NCBI RefSeq assembly: GCF_036010325.1
Contig: NZ_CP108549.1
Span: 5,704,001-5,768,000, forward strand
Direction: 5' to 3'
Source of the DNA: Streptomyces sp. NBC_01210
GTDB taxonomy: Bacteria > Actinomycetota > Actinomycetes > Streptomycetales > Streptomycetaceae
DNA length: 64,000 bases
Shown: positions 1 through 6,585 of the stretch, piece after piece
Position numbering within the stretch: position 1 is the stretch's first letter
Layout of the letters: each line of letters begins with the position of its first letter
Translations under genes and position numbers: made by a program
The notes under the pieces: model-generated
Database searches by the model: none
Told to the model about the DNA's origin: nothing
What the model saw: the letters and a program-made list of their open reading frames with translations, nothing else

Positions 1-50
1 AATGTGTTCGACGTGCGGTTACCTGGTCGGACGCTGAATCGGGCGCCGAA

Positions 51-911
51 TCAGGCGACCGAGACGGCTCCCGAGGTGCCTGCCTCCGACTCGCTCGATT
101 CGAGCGCCTGGCGGATGCCGGTCGCGACGGCGGAGTGGACCGGCAGGGCGAGATGTCCGATTCCGCTTACGCGCACGTTCTGCGCGATGAGGTCCGGATG
201 GTCGATGCAGGCCGTCTCGACCGGGACCATTATCTGGTCGAGGTCACTCCAGAAGCTGACAAAACGGGTACGGCATCCGGGTGCGGGCTCGCGCAACTCC
301 TCGATCACGGCGGATCCCGGACGCATCTGGCGAACTATGGGATGTGCGCTCGCGAGCGGGGCGACGGCGGTACCCGAGTGCGGGGTGCCGAGCGTGACCA
401 GGGTGCGTACCCGCTGGTCGCCGCCGAGGCGCTGTACGTAGTAGCGGGCGATCAGGCCGCCGAGGCTGTGCCCGACGATGTCGACCTCGCGATGCCCCGT
501 ACGTGCGCAGATCTCCTCTATATGCCGGCCGAGCAGATCGGCGGCGGCGCGGATGTCGCATGTCAGGGGGGAGTAGTTGAGGCACTCGAGATGGTGCCAG
601 CCGTGCCGGGCGAGGGAGCGGCGGAGCAGGACGAAGACGGAGCGGTTGTCGACGAAACCGTGGAGCAGGACGGCGGGCGGGTGTGAGGGGCCGGCGGTGG
701 TCGGCAGGGCCGCGGCCTGGGACGGCAGCTCGGCGTTCCTCGGTCCGGGGTGGTCGGGGGTGCGGCGCTCCGGGGTGAGGCCGGAAGGGTAGAGGAGCAG
801 ATGCCCGGCGAGGATCGCCAGCTCGAGGGCGGTGGCCCGCAGTAGCGTGGCCGAGATTCGTAGGTGTCGCACGGGGCGCAGACACAGCGGAAAGAAGGGC
901 AAGACCTTCAT
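51..911 (-). CDS. Lipase/esterase-like alpha/beta hydrolase
   Basis: Probable secreted or membrane-associated alpha/beta hydrolase of 286 residues, close to the PGAP1/lipase class 2 group. The nucleophile elbow GHSLGG places the serine at about residue 149. LLHGF at about 82-86 fits the oxyanion hole. A later Asp (SDLDQ) and a His (GIGHLAL) can complete the triad. The first 40 residues are basic and then hydrophobic (LELAILAGHLLLYPSG), which suggests a membrane anchor or signal. I chose the ATG at 911 over 932 because GGGAGG sits seven bases upstream. The substrate cannot be told from sequence. It is divergent from icmB and separated from it by a strong hairpin. Confidence 0.85.
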   Translation of the reverse strand: MKVLPFFPLCLRPVRHLRISATLLRATALELAILAGHLLLYPSGLTPERRTPDHPGPRNAELPSQAAALPTTAGPSHPPAVLLHGFVDNRSVFVLLRRSLARHGWHHLECLNYSPLTCDIRAAADLLGRHIEEICARTGHREVDIVGHSLGGLIARYYVQRLGGDQRVRTLVTLGTPHSGTAVAPLASAHPIVRQMRPGSAVIEELREPAPGCRTRFVSFWSDLDQIMVPVETACIDHPDLIAQNVRVSGIGHLALPVHSAVATGIRQALESSESEAGTSGAVSVA

Positions 912-1025
912 GGCCGACCTCCCGAATGGCACGCCGGAGACGGCTCTGTCCCCCGTTGTGCCCTCATGGGGCGCCGCTCAGGCTCTTGTACGGCTCTGTG
1001 CCCGTGCCGGGCCGGTGTCGGAGGG

Positions 1026-1068
1026 GTCGCAGCACCGCGCCGTGCGGCTGACGGCGCGGTGCTGCGAC
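1026..1068. repeat. Perfect 18-bp inverted repeat (strong hairpin)
   Basis: Arms at 1026-1043 and 1051-1068 are exact reverse complements with a seven-base loop. It lies in the roughly 380-bp gap (912-1292) between the divergent lipase and icmB genes, so it does not follow either gene. It may be a terminator of an unseen small transcript, a structured RNA, or a dispersed palindrome. No T-tract follows on either strand. The rest of the gap shows no gene I would support. Confidence 0.7.
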
Positions 1069-1292
1069 GACCCTGTAGCGGCTCCCCGTGCGACCGTTCC
1101 CGCTGCGGCTTGTGTGCCGCGTGATGCGGGTACGACGCATAGCGAACATGTCCCACGTGTGATTTCCCCCTCCCTATCCACCGTGAAACGGCGGGTTGCG
1201 GGATGCTGGAGATAACGTTCGTTCACTTTCCCGGACCTTGGTCGGTGCGGGACCCGTGCCCGTGGCGGCGCAGTCGGTATGTGGAGGCAGTG

Positions 1293-1706
1293 ATGGGTGT
1301 GACTGGTCCGATCCGCGTGGTGGTGGCCAAGCCGGGTCTCGACGGCCACGATCGCGGGGCCAAGGTGATCGCGCGGGCGCTTCGCGACGCGGGTATGGAG
1401 GTCATCTACACCGGGCTCCACCAGACCCCTGAGCAGATCGTGGACACGGCGATCCAGGAGGACGCCGACGCGATCGGCCTGTCCATCCTGTCCGGGGCGC
1501 ACAACACGCTGTTCGCGAAGGTGATCGAGCTGTTGAAGGAGCGCGAGGCGGAGGACATCAAGGTGTTCGGCGGCGGCATCATCCCGGAGGCGGACATTGC
1601 TCCGCTGAAGGAGAAGGGCGTCGCGGAGATCTTCACGCCGGGAGCGACGACGGCGTCGATCGTCGACTGGGTCAACGCAAACGTCCGCCAGCCTGCGGGG
1701 GCGTGA
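1293..1706 (+). CDS. icmB: Isobutyryl-CoA mutase small (cobalamin-binding) subunit
   Basis: 137-residue B12-binding subunit. With the large subunit IcmA it isomerises isobutyryl-CoA and n-butyryl-CoA, linking valine catabolism and butyrate to polyketide precursors. The cobalamin motif DxHxxG is visible as DGHDRG (Asp17, His19, Gly22). SILSGAH and FGGGIIP, the other conserved B12-fold segments, follow. The length matches stand-alone IcmB rather than the C-terminal domain of a full mutase. The start is the ATG at 1293 after GTGGAGG. No icmA lies in the window, as expected because the two genes are unlinked in other Streptomyces. A stand-alone methylmalonyl-CoA mutase B12 subunit is the alternative name. 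Confidence 0.92.
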   Translation: MGVTGPIRVVVAKPGLDGHDRGAKVIARALRDAGMEVIYTGLHQTPEQIVDTAIQEDADAIGLSILSGAHNTLFAKVIELLKEREAEDIKVFGGGIIPEADIAPLKEKGVAEIFTPGATTASIVDWVNANVRQPAGA

Positions 1707-1864
1707 CGCCTCCGGCGGGGTTTTGTGGCCCGGGCCCGGTGTCGTCCGGTCTTGTCGGGTGCGGGCTCCGGTGCCCCTCCGGGCTCGACTCCTCGGGGTC
1801 GGCGGCGTACAGGCTCTTGGTGCGTGACCCCGGTTTTGCCGCCAATCCCCTGCGGGGACGACCC

Positions 1865-2285
1865 TGCACGGCCCCTCCCCACCCGAACGACACGAGTGCG
1901 GCCCGCCGCGGGGGTACAGCGGTCCGCCGGTGGAAACCACCCACCGAAGAGCAACCACGAACGCCCCCGGCCCACGCTCACCACATGACCGAGCAACTGA
2001 GGAAACCACCCACCGAAGAGCAACCACGAACGCCCCCGGCCCACGCTCACCACATGACCGAGCAACTGAGGAAACCACCCACCGAAGAGCAACCACCAAC
2101 GCCCCCGGCCCACCTCAGCCACATGACCGAGCAACTGGCGGGGGCGACACTGCACGGCCCCTCCCCACCCGGACGAGACAAGACCGCTAGCCGCTGGGGT
2201 ACAGCGGTTCGCCGGAGGAAACCACCCACCGGGCAGCAACCGACAACGCCCCCGGCCCACGCTCACCACATGACCGGGCAACTGA
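1865..2285. repeat. 69-bp tandem repeat array with a longer flanking repeat
   Basis: Three consecutive near-identical 69-bp units begin at 1932, 2001 and 2070, and a fourth, more diverged unit spans 2217-2285. The sequence before unit 1 (about 1865-1931) is repeated before unit 4 (about 2150-2216), so there is a higher-order duplication of about 285 bp. The array sits between the icmB stop and the DUF5691 stop. Because 69 is a multiple of three, several frames stay open through it, but none looks like a real protein. Its role is unknown. Confidence 0.85.
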
Positions 2286-2287
2286 CA

Positions 2288-2307
2288 GTTTCGGGAAGGG
2301 GCGGGGT
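2288..2307. repeat. Dispersed repeat copy 1
   Basis: GTTTCGGGAAGGGGCGGGGT at this position recurs, with small changes, near 18153-18170 (opposite orientation), 40479-40501 and 56583-56602 (opposite orientation). It probably belongs to a family of short intergenic repeats in this genome. Confidence 0.6.
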
Positions 2308-2358
2308 GGGGAGCGAAAAAGGCCCGCATCCCGAGGGTGCCGCACCCCCACCCGCCCC

Positions 2359-3978
2359 CTACCCCGTCGGCCCCCGCAGCTCCGCCGTCATCGTCGCTCG
2401 CAGCCGCAGTGTCGAGACCAGGCGCTGGAATGCCTCCGACCAGTAACCACCCGCGCCCGGTGACGCGCCCTCCGGCTCGTCAGGCGTAGCCGTGAGTATC
2501 TCCAGGCGGCTCGCCTCCTCCGGGGCCAGGCAGCGTTCCGCCAGGCCCATCACTCCGCTGAAGCTCCAGGGGTAGCTTCCCGCGTCCCGCGCGATGTCGA
2601 GCGCGTCGACCACCGAACGGCCCAGCGGCTCCGACCACGGCACCCCGCAGACCCCCAGCAGCTGGAACGCCTCCGACAGGCCGTGCGCCGCGATGAACTC
2701 GGCGACCCAGTCCGCCCGTTCACCCGCCGGCAGCGTCGCGAGCAGCTTCGCCCGCTCGGCGAGTGACGTCGTGCCGGGGCCGGTCTCCGGCGGGGTGCCC
2801 GGTGCGCCGAGGAGGGCCCGGGACCACTCCGCGTCCCGCTGCCGTACCGCCGCCCGGCACCAGGCCGCGTGCAGCTCGTCGCCCCAGTCGTCGGCGACGG
2901 GCAGCGCGACGAGCTCATCGGCCGTACGCCCGCCGAGCCGCCCCGGCCAGGTGGCCAGTGGCGCCGCCTCCACCAACTGGCCCAGCCACCAGGACCGTTC
3001 GCCCCGTCCCGACGGCGGACTCGGCACCACACCGTCGCGCTGCATACCGGCATCACACTCGTGCGGTGCCTCCACCGCTATGGCCGCATCGGCTCCGTCG
3101 CCACTGCGGTCGAGGCTGACGCACGATGCCGCCCGCGCCGCCATCCGCCCGGCGAGCGCGGAGTGCGGCAGTGCCGAGAGCAACTCGGCGGCCGTGGCGC
3201 GGACATTGCGGCTGCGGTCGGACAGGGCCTTTTCCAGGAACGCCTCGTCCGCGTCGGACAGCCCCGTACGCAATGAGTCCAGGAACATCAGCCGGTCCTC
3301 GGCGCGCTCCGTGGACCAGGTCGCGGCCAGCAGCGCCAGCGCCTTACCCGCGTCGTGCACGCGTACGGCGGCCAGCAGCGCGACCCGCTCGGCGAACAGT
3401 CCTTCCTCCCAGAGGCTTTGGACGGCCTCCGCGTCACCTGCGTCCGGAAGCGTGGCGCCGCCGGACGCGCCGCGCAGCGCGAACTTCCACTCCGGGTTGA
3501 GCCGGGCGAGCCACAGCCCGCGCGGCCCGGCGAAGGTGAGGGCCTGCGGCCGCAGATCCGTACGCGCACGGGCCGCGTCGAGCAGCGCGGGCAGCACGGA
3601 CGCCGGCGCCTGGTACTCGCGCTCGTTGGCCGCGGCCAGCCACTGCGGGAGCAGCTCGGTCAGATCCGGCGCCGTACCGCGCCGCCCCCCGGCGGACGGG
3701 GCGGACCGGTCTGCCAACAGCTGGGCGAGCCGGCGCCGTGCGGGCGCGGGCAGCTGCGGGCGTGCGTCGTGCGGAGCGGGCTCGGGAAGGGCGGCGGCAG
3801 GTGCGGGCAACAGCCCCGCCCTGCGCCGTACGGTCTGCAGGGCCGCGGCGTCCAGCAGCGCGGCCGGCGCGTCCTTCCCCGGCGTCGTGGCTTCGGCCGG
3901 TGGCGTACGGCGGTCGGTGCCCAGAAGAGCCGAGGTGACGAGCTCTTCCCAGAGTGAGGTGCTGGTGGTGCCAGTCAT
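2359..3978 (-). CDS. DUF5691 family protein of the SWIM/MoxR/vWA cluster
   Basis: 539-residue cytoplasmic protein, assigned to DUF5691 from its N-terminus (SLWEELVTSALLGTDRR) and its neighbours. A central stretch (DRSRNVRATAAELL and following) looks like a HEAT-type helical repeat, so a scaffold role is possible. No catalytic motif is evident. The ATG at 3978 is preferred over 3993 because GGAGG precedes it. It lies immediately downstream of the SWIM gene, whose stop is at 3994, so the two are co-transcribed. In many actinobacteria the same neighbours are a SWIM protein, a MoxR ATPase, DUF5682 and a vWA protein. Function unknown. Confidence 0.85.
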   Translation of the reverse strand: MTGTTSTSLWEELVTSALLGTDRRTPPAEATTPGKDAPAALLDAAALQTVRRRAGLLPAPAAALPEPAPHDARPQLPAPARRRLAQLLADRSAPSAGGRRGTAPDLTELLPQWLAAANEREYQAPASVLPALLDAARARTDLRPQALTFAGPRGLWLARLNPEWKFALRGASGGATLPDAGDAEAVQSLWEEGLFAERVALLAAVRVHDAGKALALLAATWSTERAEDRLMFLDSLRTGLSDADEAFLEKALSDRSRNVRATAAELLSALPHSALAGRMAARAASCVSLDRSGDGADAAIAVEAPHECDAGMQRDGVVPSPPSGRGERSWWLGQLVEAAPLATWPGRLGGRTADELVALPVADDWGDELHAAWCRAAVRQRDAEWSRALLGAPGTPPETGPGTTSLAERAKLLATLPAGERADWVAEFIAAHGLSEAFQLLGVCGVPWSEPLGRSVVDALDIARDAGSYPWSFSGVMGLAERCLAPEEASRLEILTATPDEPEGASPGAGGYWSEAFQRLVSTLRLRATMTAELRGPTG

Positions 3979-3993
3979 GGGTCCTCCGTACAT

Positions 3994-5343
3994 TCAGATG
4001 AGCGGGACCGTCTCGGACCCGTCCTCGGACCAGGCGGCGAGCGGCGAGAAGCCCTGGTGGCCGCACTCGCCGAAGACGGTGACCGGTCCGCCGCCGGAGA
4101 GCGCCACAAGCTTCAACAGCCCGGAGCGGCCGAGCGCGGCGGGCGCGATGGGCAGCGCGGTCTCGCCGTCGGCGTCCGCCAGTTGCCACCCTGGGCTGGT
4201 CGGGACGGGTATGGCGCCGCTCAGCGTCACCGGCCAGGAGTCCAGCCAGGGATCGTCCCGCAGTGCCCGCCCGTACGCATCGAGAGCCGCCCCGGTCCGC
4301 CCTCCCGGCGGCGGTGACGCGATCGCGACGGGCGCGCCGAACTGCTCGCCCAGGTCCGCCCGCAGCTGCCCCGCGCCCGCGTACGGAGTGAGCTCCGCGT
4401 CGATCATCAGCCCCACCGGAAGCGCCTGCTGCGGGGACCGGCCTGCCGCGCCGAAGGAGAGCAGCAGCGCCGTCCGCCCGGAATCCCGCCCGTACAGCCA
4501 GATACGGCGGGTGGTGATCTTGCCGTCCGAGGAGTCGTACTGGGCCAGGATCAGCCAGTGGTCCCGGACCGGCGGGCCCTCGGCTGGGGAGGTGAGGCCG
4601 ACCCGGGTGCGGACCGTGGCGGCCAGTGGCTCCGGCAGCCGCTCGATGCCCAGCCAGGCCGCGTCCAGCAGATGGATCAGCGCGCACTCCTCCAGCAGCC
4701 GCACCGGCCAACCGGGCCCGGAGCCAGGAATGGCACCCAACTCCCGCACCCGGCCCGCCAGCCCCGGCGCCTGCGCGTCGACCATGCGGGCCGCGGTCTC
4801 CTCCCACAGTCCGTACCCCGACTGCTCGGCCGCGGCCAGGCCGCCGCGCAGCAGGTCCGCCAGCCGCTGCTCCAGCTCCGTCGCCCCCGCGGTGATCCGC
4901 CCCGCCCGGCGTTCGGCCCGGCGCCTGGCCGCTTCCGGGTCGGCGGTTTTCGCGGTCTGCCCCGTGCCCGCGTCGCTCTGATTCTTGTCCGTGGCGCGCT
5001 TTCGGCGCCCTTCCAGCCACTCCTCAGCCCAGTCCGGCGTCGTGGAGCCGCGTACGACCTCCTCCTCCGCCGCCCAGAGCAGCAGCAGTCCCAGCGCGTG
5101 CTTGCACGGGAACTTCCGGCTCGGGCAACTGCACTTGTAGGCCGGGCCCGTGGTGTCGACGACTGTCTGGTACGGCTTGCTCCCGCTCCCCTTGCACAGG
5201 CCCCACACCGCCCCTGAGTCGCTGCTGCCCGCGTCGGACCACGGCCCGGCCGCGCCGAGTTTGTTTCCCGCTTTGCGTGACGTGTCGTCAGGAGCCAGAG
5301 CCAGCACCTGTTCCGACGTCCAGCGCACCCCCTGCTGATTCAT
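3994..5343 (-). CDS. SWIM zinc-finger protein
   Basis: 449-residue protein with an N-terminal SWIM zinc finger. The ligands are Cys71, Cys73, Cys80 and His82 in YKCSCPSRKFPCKHA, an exact C-x-C-x6-C-x-H pattern. SWIM domains bind nucleic acid or protein. The remainder has no recognisable domain and is likely a substrate- or partner-binding region. The ATG at 5343 (MNQQGVRWTSEQ) is preferred over the upstream ATG at 5373, which would overlap the inverted repeat. No clear ribosome site is seen, so the transcript may be leaderless. It is transcribed divergently from the MoxR gene. Confidence 0.87.
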   Translation of the reverse strand: MNQQGVRWTSEQVLALAPDDTSRKAGNKLGAAGPWSDAGSSDSGAVWGLCKGSGSKPYQTVVDTTGPAYKCSCPSRKFPCKHALGLLLLWAAEEEVVRGSTTPDWAEEWLEGRRKRATDKNQSDAGTGQTAKTADPEAARRRAERRAGRITAGATELEQRLADLLRGGLAAAEQSGYGLWEETAARMVDAQAPGLAGRVRELGAIPGSGPGWPVRLLEECALIHLLDAAWLGIERLPEPLAATVRTRVGLTSPAEGPPVRDHWLILAQYDSSDGKITTRRIWLYGRDSGRTALLLSFGAAGRSPQQALPVGLMIDAELTPYAGAGQLRADLGEQFGAPVAIASPPPGGRTGAALDAYGRALRDDPWLDSWPVTLSGAIPVPTSPGWQLADADGETALPIAPAALGRSGLLKLVALSGGGPVTVFGECGHQGFSPLAAWSEDGSETVPLI

Positions 5344-5363
5344 GGGTACGACGCTACGGGCCA

Positions 5364-5410
5364 CCACTGACAATCGGCTCTGACCTGCTGAGACGGTCGA
5401 TTGTCAGTGG
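5364..5410. promoter_or_regulatory. 13-bp perfect inverted repeat in divergent promoter region
   Basis: CCACTGACAATCG at 5364-5376 is the exact reverse complement of CGATTGTCAGTGG at 5398-5410, with a 21-base spacer. It lies in the 129-bp gap between the SWIM gene (start 5343, minus) and the MoxR gene (start 5473, plus). Two half-sites about three helical turns apart between divergent genes suggest an operator controlling both units. No dedicated regulator is encoded in the cluster. Confidence 0.75.
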
Positions 5411-5472
5411 CATGGTGCACGGTGGAACTCACATCGGGTCGAACGATCTGGAACCGATCTGGAGGGGGATCC

Positions 5473-6585
5473 ATGACCGTGTCCGAAACCGGCGCAGCCA
5501 CCGGCGCCGAGGCCCTGCGGCCGCACGCCGAGGATGCTTTCGCCGACGAGCTCAAGATGCTCGCCGCGGCCGACGACCGGCCGCGGCCGGCCCGCTGGCA
5601 GCTGTCGCCGTGGGCCGTCGCCACCTATCTGCTCGGCGGGACGCTGTCCGACGGGACGGTGATCACACCCAAGTACGTGGGGCCGCGCCGGATCGTCGAG
5701 GTGGCCGTCACCACGCTGGCCACCGACCGGGCGCTGCTGCTCCTCGGCGTGCCGGGCACCGCCAAGACCTGGGTCTCCGAACATCTCGCCGCGGCCGTCA
5801 GCGGCGACTCCACCCTGCTCGTGCAGGGCACGGCGGGTACGCCGGAAGAGGCGATTCGCTACGGCTGGAACTACGCCCAGCTGCTCGCCCACGGCCCCAG
5901 TCGGGACGCGCTGGTGCCCAGCCCCGTCATGCGCGCGATGTCGGAGGGCATGACCGCGCGGGTCGAGGAGCTCACCCGTATCCCCGCGGACGTGCAGGAC
6001 TCGCTGATCACGATCCTGTCCGAGAAGACGCTGCCCATCCCGGAGTTGGGGCAGGAGGTGCAGGCGGTCCGCGGGTTCAATCTCATCGCCACCGCCAATG
6101 ATCGCGACCGCGGGGTCAACGACCTTTCCAGCGCGCTGCGCCGCCGGTTCAACACTGTCGTGCTGCCGCTGCCCGCCACGCCGGAGGCCGAGGTCGACAT
6201 CGTGTCGCGCCGCGTGGACCAGATAGGGCGCTCGCTCGATCTGCCGGCCGCGCCGGAGGGGCTCGAGGAGATCCGCCGTGTGGTCACCGTCTTCCGGGAG
6301 CTGCGGGACGGGGTCTCGACGGACGGCCGCACCAAGCTCAAGTCACCGTCCGGGACGCTCTCCACGGCCGAGGCGATCTCCGTGGTCACGGGCGGTCTCG
6401 CGCTCGCCGCGCACTTCGGGGACGGCGTGCTGCGTCCCGGTGATGTGGCGGCCGGCATCCTCGGCGCGGTCGTACGCGACCCGGCGGCGGACCGGGTCAT
6501 CTGGCAGGAGTACCTGGAGACGGTGGTCCGCGAGCGGGACGGGTGGAAGGACTTCTACCGCGCCTGCCGCGAGGTGAGCGTATGA
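5473..6585 (+). CDS. MoxR-type AAA+ ATPase
   Basis: 370-residue AAA+ ATPase of the MoxR/chelatase-like group. Walker A is GVPGTAKT at residues 92-99 (Lys98), where the usual GK is AK. The Walker B position reads RVEELTRIP at about 163-171, with Glu-Glu where most MoxR proteins have Asp-Glu. Sensor 1 is in NLIATANDRD, and RRRFN carries the likely arginine finger. MoxR ATPases usually work with a vWA partner to remodel or load metal onto a target, and that partner is encoded two genes downstream. The ATG at 5473 follows GGAGGGGGATCC. Its stop overlaps the next start as ATGA. Confidence 0.92.
   Translation: MTVSETGAATGAEALRPHAEDAFADELKMLAAADDRPRPARWQLSPWAVATYLLGGTLSDGTVITPKYVGPRRIVEVAVTTLATDRALLLLGVPGTAKTWVSEHLAAAVSGDSTLLVQGTAGTPEEAIRYGWNYAQLLAHGPSRDALVPSPVMRAMSEGMTARVEELTRIPADVQDSLITILSEKTLPIPELGQEVQAVRGFNLIATANDRDRGVNDLSSALRRRFNTVVLPLPATPEAEVDIVSRRVDQIGRSLDLPAAPEGLEEIRRVVTVFRELRDGVSTDGRTKLKSPSGTLSTAEAISVVTGGLALAAHFGDGVLRPGDVAAGILGAVVRDPAADRVIWQEYLETVVRERDGWKDFYRACREVSV

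Noticed and set aside
1932..2285. CRISPR array
   Set aside because: The units are 69 bp, contiguous and without unique spacers, and no cas genes are present.
1406..2329. Long minus-strand open frame through the 69-bp repeats and antisense to icmB
   Set aside because: It stays open because the repeat length is a multiple of three. Half of it is antisense to icmB, and its composition (Gly/Arg/Trp/Val) matches no protein style.
2594..4981. 795-codon plus-strand open frame
   Set aside because: It is antisense to the DUF5691 and SWIM genes, Ser/Ala/Arg-rich, and a typical shadow in high-G+C DNA.
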